From NCBI GenBank assembly GCA_024402335.1, contig JAKSTZ010000019.1:1-41128 (forward strand): a stretch of 41,128 bases of DNA, read 5' to 3'. Below, in pieces: positions 9,402 through 16,228 of the stretch. Source of the stretch: Bacteroidales bacterium. GTDB taxonomy: Bacteria; Bacteroidota; Bacteroidia; Bacteroidales; UBA1715. Position 1 is the first letter of the stretch; each line of letters starts with the position of its first letter. The notes beneath the pieces were generated by a model. That model was not told where the DNA came from, ran no database searches, and saw only the letters and a list, made by a program, of their open reading frames with translations. The translations under genes and the position numbers were made by a program.

Positions 9402-9432
9402 TTGACAAGCGGATATACATTTCGTATATTTG
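9402..9432 (+). promoter_or_regulatory. strong rRNA-type promoter with boxA-like leader
   Basis: TTGACA starting at 9402 and TATATTTG at 9425-9432 are separated by 20 nt. Soon after, gttctttgacatactgg (from about 9462) resembles the boxA-containing leader found before 16S rRNA genes in Bacteroidota. No rRNA gene follows; the next gene is the sigma factor at 9889. Confidence 0.6.
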
Positions 9433-9524
9433 TACGTTTTCGTCTTTTTTCGAAAACGGGCGTTCTTTGACATACTGGAAACTATATCAAATTTGCCTTT
9501 CGTATAAGATTTGAAAATAAACCC

Positions 9525-9678
9525 TCTCGACTTCACGAATGAGCGTTAAGAAAAACGACGGAATGAAGCGTTAAAAAGGATTTGATGCCTCCGGCAATGC
9601 CATTGGGAAATCTAACCACTCGGCATTCCAAATCCTTTAGCGGAATGCAGTCGTTTTTTAGCGAAGGCGTGGGTCGAC
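9525..9678 (+). ncRNA. candidate structured RNA: long rod-like hairpin
   Basis: Nested complementary arms were found by eye. TCGAC..CACG (about 9527-9537) pairs with CGTG..GTCGA (about 9668-9678). CGTTAAGAAAAACGAC (9544-9559) pairs with GTCGTTTTTTAGCG (9650-9663). AGGATTTG (about 9577-9584) pairs with CAAATCCT, and GCC with GGC closes the end loop. The result is a rod of about 150 nt with an internal bubble, downstream of a strong promoter. It could be a 6S-like RNA, a leader of the sigma gene, or a non-transcribed palindromic mobile repeat. No family is assigned. Confidence 0.4.
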
Positions 9679-9690
9679 GGCGTTCTTTTG

Positions 9691-9724
9691 CATACTTTTC
9701 TTTCGCTGCAGAAAGAAAAGTATG
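9691..9724. repeat. perfect 14-bp inverted repeat with gctgca loop
   Basis: CATACTTTTCTTTC (9691-9704) and GAAAGAAAAGTATG (9711-9724) are exact complements around gctgca. It resembles the 8939-8972 palindrome and follows directly on the rod-like hairpin. The rest of 9725-9888 contains only a short hairpin and the 33-nt repeat. Confidence 0.65.
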
Positions 9725-9820
9725 AGATATTCGATGCTAAATGGTGAGCCGACATCGGCACCAACCGAGCAGAAAAGCCACGGTGGTTCTACATGCGGGT
9801 GACTCGTTTGTCAACTCAAA

Positions 9821-9853
9821 ACACAAACGAGAAACTTAAACAAATCAAAATCA
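9821..9853 (+). repeat. 33-nt direct repeat, copy 2
   Basis: It is 28 of 33 identical to 8831-8863. Its first half also forms the 3' arm of a hairpin, CTCGTTTGT (9803-9811) with ACAAACGAG (9823-9831). It ends about 35 nt before the sigma factor ATG. Confidence 0.45.
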
Positions 9854-9888
9854 ATTAACATTATTTATTCACTAAAATCTGTACGCTT

Positions 9889-10620
9889 ATGAAAAAAAAA
9901 CAATCCACACAACCAATTATGAAAATATACCAAAACGAATTAAAAAGATGTGATATCTTAACACCTGAAGAAGAAATAAAACTACACGAAGCGTTCCTTG
10001 CCGGAGACAAAAAGACACGTGATCGCCTTGCGACTTCTGTACTGAGACATGCCTATGCCGAAGCTCAAAAGAATTTTGGCGGCATAGTTGACGAAGAAGA
10101 ACTAGTCAGCGCCGCAAACGAAGGCGTAATGGAAGCTTTGGTACGATACAGGCCAGAAAAAGGTACACGATTCATTACCTACGCAAATATTTGGATATTC
10201 AACAAATTGCAAGCGGCAATTGACTCGCAAAAGAAATACAATGGCTATAAAGATGAAGAAGGAAACTATTTCCACGCAATGACAAGCCTTGACAACAGTT
10301 TCGGCATAACCGATGGAGAAGACGATGTTGTTGACGAACACGAAAAAATTCGCTCGGAATATGCCGATGAACTTACAGACAAAATGTTCATTCGTCTTGA
10401 TATGCCACTGTTGCACAAATGCCTTGACAGCCTAAACGAAAAAGAACGTGACGTTATCAAACTGTATTTTGGCTTGGTTGACTTCGGTAAAGATGACATC
10501 AGCCTGGAAGAAATCGGCGAAGTTTACGGCTTGAGCAAAGAACGTATCCGCCAAATTCGCAATACGGGCATAGAAAAAATTGTCCGCATGATGGGTGGAA
10601 ATTCTTCTTTGGCAGCATAA
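9889..10620 (+). CDS. short RpoD-like sigma-70 family factor lacking region 3.0-3.1
   Basis: The 243-residue protein directs RNA polymerase to promoters. Residues 11-40 resemble region 1.2 (IYQNEL, LTPEEEIKLHEAFLAGD). Residues 70-111 are region 2, with EELVSAANEGVMEAL and RYRPEKGTRFITYANIWI where housekeeping sigmas have FKFISYAVWWIRQ. Residues 132-150 (SLDNSFGITDGEDD) look like the region 3.2 finger. Residues 180-232 are region 4 with the helix-turn-helix ISLEEIGEVYGLSKERIRQI. The usual region 3.0/3.1 between regions 2.4 and 3.2 is missing, and region 1.1 is absent. Bacteroidales RpoD is about 286 residues with a canonical WWIRQ, so this is probably an additional, divergent sigma factor rather than RpoD. 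It has a long non-coding leader with palindromes and a strong promoter 460 nt upstream. Confidence 0.85.
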   Translation: MKKKQSTQPIMKIYQNELKRCDILTPEEEIKLHEAFLAGDKKTRDRLATSVLRHAYAEAQKNFGGIVDEEELVSAANEGVMEALVRYRPEKGTRFITYANIWIFNKLQAAIDSQKKYNGYKDEEGNYFHAMTSLDNSFGITDGEDDVVDEHEKIRSEYADELTDKMFIRLDMPLLHKCLDSLNEKERDVIKLYFGLVDFGKDDISLEEIGEVYGLSKERIRQIRNTGIEKIVRMMGGNSSLAA

Positions 10621-10625
10621 TATTT

Positions 10626-10657
10626 TTGTAGAGGCGCGATTAATCGTGTCTCTACAA
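10626..10657. repeat. REP-like palindrome (TTGTAGAG...CTCTACAA)
   Basis: TTGTAGAG and CTCTACAA enclose a self-complementary CGCGATTAATCG-type centre (10634-10649). It lies 5 nt after the sigma stop codon. The arms and centre resemble a palindromic intergenic repeat that I recall as common in Bacteroidota. It may stabilise the 3' end but lacks a T-tract. Confidence 0.55.
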
Positions 10658-10675
10658 TTAAACATCTCCGCCCAG

Positions 10676-10706
10676 TTGATTTTTTACCACAAGTTCATTA
10701 TATTTG
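10676..10706 (+). promoter_or_regulatory. promoter of zeta-type kinase gene
   Basis: TTG at 10676-10678 and TATATTTG at 10699-10706 are separated by 20 nt, giving a leader of about 20 nt to the ATG at 10734. Confidence 0.65.
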
Positions 10707-10733
10707 TGACATAAAAACTTTTTTTGAAAGTTT

Positions 10734-11303
10734 ATGTCCGAAACAAAAGAGTTGGTTATTATTGGTGGTCCTAACGGATCGGGAAAGACAACATTCACCC
10801 AAGGATATGTTGCCATGCACCCTATGGCATGCCTAAACGCCGACGAAATCGCCAAGACAATCAATCCCGAAGATATGAGCAAAGCCAGCGTAAGTGCAGG
10901 ACGTGTTTTCTTCAAAAAACTTAAAGAATACAAAGAACGAGGCGAAAGTATATTAGTTGAAAGTACACTTTCGGGAACATACCTTACTAAAATGATGGAC
11001 GAATTTCATAAAGAAGGTTACGAAGTTACCCTCGTTTATGTTTTTCTTTATTCTCCTGAAGTTTGCATTGAACGAATCAAAGAACGTGTATTGAAAGGTG
11101 GTCACTTTGTTCCCGACAAAGATGTGATTCGCCGCTACTATCGTAGTAAGGAAAATTTCTGGAACAACTACAAAAATTCCGCAGACAAATGGTTTCTGGT
11201 ATATAATTCAGAGAACAAATTCATCTCCATTGCTCTTGGCATTAAAAACCAATTCTCGATAGAGAACAAAGAGTATTTCTATAAATTCATGAGCAAATTT
11301 TAA
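10734..11303 (+). CDS. zeta-toxin family P-loop kinase
   Basis: The 189-residue protein has a Walker A motif GGPNGSGKTT (residues 10-19), LNADEIAKTINP, a conserved ESTLSGTYL strand and a C-terminal RVLKGGHFVPDKDVIRRYYRS motif. These are typical of the zeta-toxin/UDP-N-acetylglucosamine kinase-like family. Family members phosphorylate UDP-GlcNAc, which blocks peptidoglycan synthesis, or have other kinase roles. No epsilon-type antitoxin gene is adjacent: the upstream gene is a sigma factor and the downstream one is convergent. A solitary chromosomal member with another role is therefore equally possible. It has its own promoter. Its stop codon interlocks with that of the convergent acetyltransferase (overlap 11300-11303). 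Confidence 0.8.
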   Translation: MSETKELVIIGGPNGSGKTTFTQGYVAMHPMACLNADEIAKTINPEDMSKASVSAGRVFFKKLKEYKERGESILVESTLSGTYLTKMMDEFHKEGYEVTLVYVFLYSPEVCIERIKERVLKGGHFVPDKDVIRRYYRSKENFWNNYKNSADKWFLVYNSENKFISIALGIKNQFSIENKEYFYKFMSKF

Positions 11304-11770
11304 TTGAAAGCGGCATACATATACGAATCTCGTAACACGCCGTCTATTAAAAAGTTTTTGTGTAAAACTCCTTCTCGTTCAAATCCTGATTGCTCAAACA
11401 ACCCAACAGAAGCTATATTTTCAGTACAAATCTGTGCCTCGATACGGACCATCCCTGTTTCCTGCAATATTTTTGCAATATGCGAAAGCAAAAACTTTGC
11501 AAATCCTTTATGTTGGAATTTTTCCAACACAACTATAGTTATTGAAGCAGTAAGATGCTTCCGAACCAAATGAGCGGAAACGAAGCCTGCAAACTGCCCG
11601 TTTTCATAACCAGCAAATGACATACGGTCGGCATCTGTCACCCATGCAACCAACGACATATCGGTAATTGCCGTACAATAGTCCAAGTCGGTATAATGCA
11701 ACAACGAACGATTAGAGAAAATCTGAAGCAAGTCTTCGAATGGTGTATGAAATTCTTTTATTTCCAACAT
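11300..11770 (-). CDS. GNAT family N-acetyltransferase
   Basis: The 156-residue protein has a GNAT fold. It contains a substrate strand ASITIVVLEKF and the acetyl-CoA binding motif QHKGFAKFLLSHIAKIL (Q/RxxGxA type, residues about 93-109). The C-terminal IEAQICTENIASVGLFEQSGFEREGVL is the NxxxxxLYxxxGF motif of RimI-like enzymes. The substrate cannot be told. It lies 12 nt downstream of the phosphodiesterase gene on the same strand, so the two are probably cotranscribed. Confidence 0.8.
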   Translation of the reverse strand: MLEIKEFHTPFEDLLQIFSNRSLLHYTDLDYCTAITDMSLVAWVTDADRMSFAGYENGQFAGFVSAHLVRKHLTASITIVVLEKFQHKGFAKFLLSHIAKILQETGMVRIEAQICTENIASVGLFEQSGFEREGVLHKNFLIDGVLRDSYMYAAFN

Positions 11771-11782
11771 AATTCCCCAAGA

Positions 11783-12274
11783 TTATTTATCGTATTCAAT
11801 GACGGCCAGATTTTTCGGAACGCCGTTTTCAATCTCGAATCGCAACATCGTTCTTTTTAGATGAAATCCATATTTACCAATAGCACCAGGATTCATGTGC
11901 AAAAATCCTAACTTTTTATCATTCATAACTTTAAGTATATGTGAATGGCCACTGATAAAAATAGTTGGTTTGTATTCAACAATTTTGGGATATACCGATG
12001 CCTCGTATTTTCCTGGATAGCCGCCAATATGAGTCATCATGATTCGACAACCTTCGCATTCAAATGTTGCAATTTTAGGAATGCGTACACGCAAATCCTG
12101 TCCGTCAATATTTCCCCAAACAGCACGAACAGTCGTAATAGACTGCAATTTTTCCAACAATTCCAATGATCCAATATCACCCGAATGCCAAACCTCATCG
12201 GCTTCACGAACATGTTTGAGAATAACGTCGTCAATATAGTTATGAGTATCGGAAAGCAACAAAATCTTTTTCAT
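11783..12274 (-). CDS. YfcE/MJ0936-family metallophosphoesterase
   Basis: The protein is 163 residues from the ATG at 12274 (MKKILLLSDTHNYIDD). Metal ligands are visible in order: SDTH, SGDIG, VWGNIDG, MTHIGG and SGHSH, the calcineurin-like phosphoesterase set of small YfcE-type phosphodiesterases. The frame is open up to 12406, but that extension would overlap the yebC start and cross the likely promoter (TACTTTTG on the minus strand at 12329-12322). The extension is also not family-like, so 12274 is preferred. It is the first gene of a two-gene unit with the acetyltransferase. The physiological substrate is unknown. Confidence 0.88.
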   Translation of the reverse strand: MKKILLLSDTHNYIDDVILKHVREADEVWHSGDIGSLELLEKLQSITTVRAVWGNIDGQDLRVRIPKIATFECEGCRIMMTHIGGYPGKYEASVYPKIVEYKPTIFISGHSHILKVMNDKKLGFLHMNPGAIGKYGFHLKRTMLRFEIENGVPKNLAVIEYDK

Positions 12275-12321
12275 CATTTCAAATTTTGCGAAAAGTATAG
12301 AACCTTCAAACATTACATAAG

Positions 12322-12329
12322 CAAAAGTA
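12322..12329 (-). promoter_or_regulatory. -7 element for phosphodiesterase gene
   Basis: TACTTTTG on the minus strand, about 48 nt before the ATG at 12274. It faces the yebC -7 element 21 nt away. Confidence 0.5.
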
Positions 12330-12350
12330 GGCAGAAATGTAAAATTTGTG

Positions 12351-12358
12351 TACTTTTG
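12351..12358 (+). promoter_or_regulatory. -7 element for yebC-purU
   Basis: TACTTTTG on the plus strand ends 23 nt before the yebC ATG at 12382. No clear -33 TTG is visible. Confidence 0.5.
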
Positions 12359-12381
12359 GGCGAATTTAATACTAATCTCGT

Positions 12382-13131
12382 ATGTCAGGTCATAGTAAAT
12401 GGGCAAAAATTAAGAGAGATAAAGGAGCTAATGACTCTAAAAGAAGTAAGATTTTCTCTCGTATTTCAAAAGAAATAACAATCGCAGTTAAAGAAGGTCA
12501 ATGTAGCGATCCGGATATGAATCCACGTTTGCGTCTATGTATTCAAAACGCAAAGAGCCAGAACATGCCGAAAGATGTTATTGAGCGTGCAATCAATAAA
12601 GGTAAACAAGATAAGTCTGACTTTGAATTGCTTACATACGAGGGTTATGCAAATGGCGGTGTTGCCGTATTCGTAGAATGCTTGAGCGACAACAACAACC
12701 GTTCATATACAGCAGTACGTACAGTATTCAAAAAATACAACAACAACCTTGGTAACAACGGCTCGCTTGCTTTCATTTTCGACAGAAAAGGTGTATTTGA
12801 AATCAAGAAATCAGCCATCTCAATGCCAATGGACGAATTTGAATTCGCATTGATTGACGCAGGTTTGGACGAACTTGACGCAGACGACGAAGAAATCGTA
12901 ACTCTATACTGTCCATACGATTCTTTCGGTGAAATTCAAAAGAAACTTGAAGAATTGCAAGTGGAAATCGACAGCGCAGAATTGAAACAAATTCCAAACA
13001 ACATGAAAGAACTTCCATTGGAAGAAGCTCAAAAAGTATTGAATTTCGTAGAAGCTTTGGAAGAAATTGACGATGTGAGTGCAGTATATCACAACTTGGA
13101 AATTACTGACGAAATCGCAAACGCACTATAA
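12382..13131 (+). CDS. yebC: YebC/PmpR family protein
   Basis: The 249-residue protein opens with the family signature MSGHSKWAKIKRDKGANDSK and has KIFSRISKEITIAVKEG, NPRLRLCIQNAKSQNMPKDV and YEGYANGGVAVFVECLSDN. This is the full YebC fold of three domains at normal length. YebC proteins were annotated as transcriptional regulators; more recent work links family members to ribosome function at proline-rich stretches. The second family block reads RKGVFEIKK. It is followed 2 nt later by purU, so the two are cotranscribed. Confidence 0.93.
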   Translation: MSGHSKWAKIKRDKGANDSKRSKIFSRISKEITIAVKEGQCSDPDMNPRLRLCIQNAKSQNMPKDVIERAINKGKQDKSDFELLTYEGYANGGVAVFVECLSDNNNRSYTAVRTVFKKYNNNLGNNGSLAFIFDRKGVFEIKKSAISMPMDEFEFALIDAGLDELDADDEEIVTLYCPYDSFGEIQKKLEELQVEIDSAELKQIPNNMKELPLEEAQKVLNFVEALEEIDDVSAVYHNLEITDEIANAL

Positions 13132-13133
13132 TT

Positions 13134-14003
13134 ATGGACAATAAAACACGACAAACAGCAACTATATTAGTGCACTGCAAAGACCAAAAAGGTATTGTTG
13201 TTGCTGTTACAAACTTTATTCTTAACAATAACGGTAACATCCTTTATTTGGACCAACACGTTGACCATGAAGAATCAGAATTCTTTATGCGCGTGCAATG
13301 GGATCTTGAAGGATTCAACATTCCTACCGAAAAAATCGGAGACTACTTCGATACATTAGTTGCAAAGCCTGCTAATATGACTTTCGAGATACATTTCTCA
13401 AGCACTAAGCAACGTTTGGCTATTTTCGTATCAAATCTTTCTCACTGTATATATGATATTCTTTCTCGTGCTCGCTCGGGCGAATGGGACATTGAAGTTC
13501 CACTTATCATAAGCAACCACGAAAAACTTCGTCATATTGCAGAAGAATTTAATATTCCTTACTACTGTTTGCCTATAACTCCTGAAAACAAATTGGAGCA
13601 AGAAGCAAAAATCAAGAAATTGTTACAAGAAAACAATATTGATTTAGTTATTCTCGCGCGTTATATGCAAGTTGTATCGGATTCATTTATAAAAGATTAC
13701 ACAAACAGAATTATCAATATCCACCATTCTTTCTTGCCTGCGTTCCCTGGTGCAAAACCATACGAATCTGCATACGCACGTGGTGTGAAATTGATTGGCG
13801 CAACAAGCCACTACGTTACTCCTGAACTTGATGCAGGACCTATTATTGCACAAGGTGTTACAGAAGTTTCCCACAAAGACACTGTGGAAAATATGAAACG
13901 TAAAGGTTTGGATTTGGAAAAAATCGTATTGTCAAAAGCAATTTGGTCTCATATTCAACATAAAACATTGGTTTACAATAATAAAACCATAGTTTTTGAA
14001 TAG
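13134..14003 (+). CDS. purU: formyltetrahydrofolate deformylase
   Basis: The 289-residue enzyme hydrolyses 10-formyl-THF to formate and THF, balancing one-carbon pools and supplying formate to purine synthesis. An N-terminal ACT domain (residues about 9-85, ILVHCKDQKGIVVAVTNFI) is followed by a formyltransferase-type catalytic domain. That domain has INIHHSFLPAFPGAKPY and GATSHYVTPELDAGPII, containing the Asn-His-Asp catalytic residues. Length is normal. The start ATG lies 2 nt after the yebC stop, and a strong terminator follows. Confidence 0.94.
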   Translation: MDNKTRQTATILVHCKDQKGIVVAVTNFILNNNGNILYLDQHVDHEESEFFMRVQWDLEGFNIPTEKIGDYFDTLVAKPANMTFEIHFSSTKQRLAIFVSNLSHCIYDILSRARSGEWDIEVPLIISNHEKLRHIAEEFNIPYYCLPITPENKLEQEAKIKKLLQENNIDLVILARYMQVVSDSFIKDYTNRIINIHHSFLPAFPGAKPYESAYARGVKLIGATSHYVTPELDAGPIIAQGVTEVSHKDTVENMKRKGLDLEKIVLSKAIWSHIQHKTLVYNNKTIVFE

Positions 14004-14020
14004 ACAAACCTTATAGAAAT

Positions 14021-14057
14021 AAAAAAGCCGATTGGAAATTTCAATCGGCTTTTTTTA
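14021..14057. terminator. bidirectional intrinsic terminator
   Basis: AAAAAAGCCGATTGg and cAATCGGCTTTTTTT form a perfect stem with an A-run on one side and a T-run on the other. It serves purU (plus) and the convergent flavoprotein operon (minus, ending at 14078). Confidence 0.9.
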
Positions 14058-14077
14058 TTGCATAGAATATTGCCTTT

Positions 14078-15538
14078 CTACAATATGATTTTCTTGCCTG
14101 TTATTTGTCCGCAAACACGGATGGTTGTAATCAACACTCCCAACATCCCATGTAACGTCATATTTTGTCCTGAAAGAAAAATGTTCTTTATTGGTGTAGC
14201 AGGAGAAAGAATAGTTGTCATCAACGACCTGCTGGACTTTCGTACACCGTATGCCGAACCATGTACCGTACCCGTATAATCACGATACGTAAGCGGTGTA
14301 CTTATCCATATTTTTTCTATATTTTCTTCTAAATGTGGCACATATTGCTTCGCCAAGGCAATACATTCCTTCGCTTTTCTTTCTTTAAACTGTTTATAAG
14401 CCTCTGGACGCTTTCCAATACGACTGTCTTCCCATTCACACACGGCGGACCAATCCATAGGTGTAAGCAAATCTATCGCCCGCACATTTTCCCCCTCGGC
14501 AGGAGCAGAATAATGTATCAACATAGTTTGTACATGCGAATTTTTACCATAATTCGTATGCCATAAATCATCCGAATTATATACACATATCGCACGATTC
14601 ATATAAGGAACCGTATTCGGCTTTATCTGTAACTGAACCGTGAACATTCCAAACGTGTTCTGCAAATTACCCATTCTTCGTCGGTAAATAGAACGAATAT
14701 TTAGCGTTTCCGGCATCATAGCAACCGTTAGCGAAGGATGAATAGTTGACACAAAGAAATCAGCTTCCAACGTGGCATTGTCGCACACAACAGCGGTTGC
14801 TTTCCCGTCGGCATCGAGCACAAATGATTGCACATTCATATTCGTAAAAATCTCTCCTCCTGCAGAACACACATTTTCAGCCAAGGCATCAATCAAAACC
14901 TGACCACCGCCTTGCAATTTATACGAGCCCTGTACAAAAGAGTTTAGCGACTGTACAAATGAATATAATGGTAAATCTTCGGTAAGTTCAGTTGTTATAG
15001 AGCAGCCACATAATACATCTCGCAAAAGTGGCGACTGAATATGTTCTTGCAAAAAATCGTAAGCCGAGATAGAGAAGTATTTTTCATCAAAAATATTCCA
15101 CTGCGGATTTGTTGATTCATACAAATGTTCACTAATGTAACGCATCACGTCCATAAACTCCCGTATGCCTTGTTCATCATCGGGAAACTGATGTATCAGC
15201 TCCTCTTGAAATGCGTCATATCCTGAGTGGAAATGGTATTCTTTACCTCGAATACAAACATCGGCAAAGCGGTCCGAATCAAGACGTTTCCAGGGAAGAT
15301 TTTCCAGTCCGAAATATGAAATCAACGGATGCATTATTTCCCCTTCACCAACACCGCCTACAAAATGAAAACCCGTGTCGAACCGAAGTCCACCACGGGT
15401 AAAAGATTGAAAGGCTCCTCCAAGAATATGTTCTTTTTCAAGAACACATACAGAATATCCTTCTTTTGCTAAACAATACGCACACGAAAGTCCAGAAAGA
15501 CCTGCACCGATAACGATTGCATCGTATTTCCGCTTCAT
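14078..15538 (-). CDS. phytoene desaturase / RetSat / CrtISO-like FAD-dependent oxidoreductase
   Basis: The 486-residue protein has an N-terminal dinucleotide-binding motif YDAIVIGAGLSGLSCAYCLA, followed by EKEHILGGAFQSF and the RFDTGFHFVGG segment typical of carotenoid isomerase and retinol saturase-like enzymes. The C-terminal FAD motif is NIFLSGQNMTLHGMLGVL. Family members saturate, desaturate or isomerise polyene chains, and in Bacteroidota relatives sit in pigment or lipid pathways. Here no carotenoid genes are nearby. Instead it lies 23 nt downstream of the biotin carrier gene, suggesting cotranscription with the acyl-CoA carboxylase operon. The substrate is unknown. Confidence 0.8.
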   Translation of the reverse strand: MKRKYDAIVIGAGLSGLSCAYCLAKEGYSVCVLEKEHILGGAFQSFTRGGLRFDTGFHFVGGVGEGEIMHPLISYFGLENLPWKRLDSDRFADVCIRGKEYHFHSGYDAFQEELIHQFPDDEQGIREFMDVMRYISEHLYESTNPQWNIFDEKYFSISAYDFLQEHIQSPLLRDVLCGCSITTELTEDLPLYSFVQSLNSFVQGSYKLQGGGQVLIDALAENVCSAGGEIFTNMNVQSFVLDADGKATAVVCDNATLEADFFVSTIHPSLTVAMMPETLNIRSIYRRRMGNLQNTFGMFTVQLQIKPNTVPYMNRAICVYNSDDLWHTNYGKNSHVQTMLIHYSAPAEGENVRAIDLLTPMDWSAVCEWEDSRIGKRPEAYKQFKERKAKECIALAKQYVPHLEENIEKIWISTPLTYRDYTGTVHGSAYGVRKSSRSLMTTILSPATPIKNIFLSGQNMTLHGMLGVLITTIRVCGQITGKKIIL

Positions 15539-15561
15539 TGTGTCCGCAAAGCGAAAATGCG

Positions 15562-16227
15562 TTATTCTATCACGAACAAAGGATCGCCTTCAAGCACTGC
15601 GTCGCCGTCGTTTACAAGCATTGCAACTACTTTTCCGTCCTTGTCTGCACAAACATTGTTGACCATTTTCATAGAGTCCATAGTCAAAACAACGTCTCCT
15701 GCTTTCACTGCACTACCTTCAGGAAGCATTACCTTAACAATAGTTCCAGGAAGTGGCGCTGGCACAGCTTTGTCTGTATTTACATTAGATTTTGCAGAAG
15801 CACTTGTAGAACCAGCATTTTGTAAATCAACAGTATCGCCCTCTACAAGAAGATTATTTGCAATATTCACATCAATTCTGTGGATTTCTCCATCTTTGTC
15901 GGCTGTGATTGTACATTCCTTACCGCCCGACTCCATAGTGAATAATTTATCACCTTTCTTCACTGTTTGACCACTAACAACATAAACCTTCATTAAAGTC
16001 AATGGTTGGTCACCAGTAGGAGCTGTTGGTTGTTTTGCAACTGCAGGTTTTTGTTCAACAAGTTTTGGTTTTTCTGTTTGCACAGGTGGAGTAACAACAG
16101 TTCTTTCACGTTCGATTTCCACTGTGAAATTCTTTCCATTCACATCCATTTCAACTACGCCATCCTGCATTTTATTAATGGCGATTTCGTATGGATTTCC
16201 TTGTATATTGAATTTGAACTTCTTCAT
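15562..16227 (-). CDS. acyl-CoA carboxylase/decarboxylase biotin carrier with two biotinyl-type domains
   Basis: The 221-residue protein has an N-terminal segment typical of MmdC/PccA-tail proteins (residues 1-42), then a Pro/Val/Lys-rich linker. Domain 1 (about 75-133) reads GDKLFTMESGGKECTITADKDG, where the usual EAMKM is replaced by ESGGK with the lysine shifted by one. After a Ser/Ala linker, domain 2 (about 155-221) has the normal DSMKM with biotinylation Lys187. Domain 2 should carry carboxyl groups to the carboxyltransferase. Domain 1 is probably not biotinylated. Family members normally have only one such domain and are about 130-170 residues long. Its start follows the upstream stop by 1 nt. 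Confidence 0.85.
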   Translation of the reverse strand: MKKFKFNIQGNPYEIAINKMQDGVVEMDVNGKNFTVEIERERTVVTPPVQTEKPKLVEQKPAVAKQPTAPTGDQPLTLMKVYVVSGQTVKKGDKLFTMESGGKECTITADKDGEIHRIDVNIANNLLVEGDTVDLQNAGSTSASAKSNVNTDKAVPAPLPGTIVKVMLPEGSAVKAGDVVLTMDSMKMVNNVCADKDGKVVAMLVNDGDAVLEGDPLFVIE

Positions 16228-16228
16228 A

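Noticed and set aside
9440..9888. A 16S or other rRNA gene after the boxA-like leader
   Set aside because: No conserved rRNA sequence is present in the 450 nt before the sigma gene.
9172..10657. Integrated element at tRNA-Ser
   Set aside because: No integrase is present and no duplicated tRNA 3' end is seen; only small palindromes and one 33-nt repeat.
10102..10665. Minus-strand open frames opposite the sigma factor gene
   Set aside because: They are shadows of the sigma coding frame with no recognisable motifs.
12275..12406. N-terminal extension of the YfcE-like protein
   Set aside because: It overlaps the yebC start and the minus-strand promoter; MKKILLLSDTH at 12274 is the family start.
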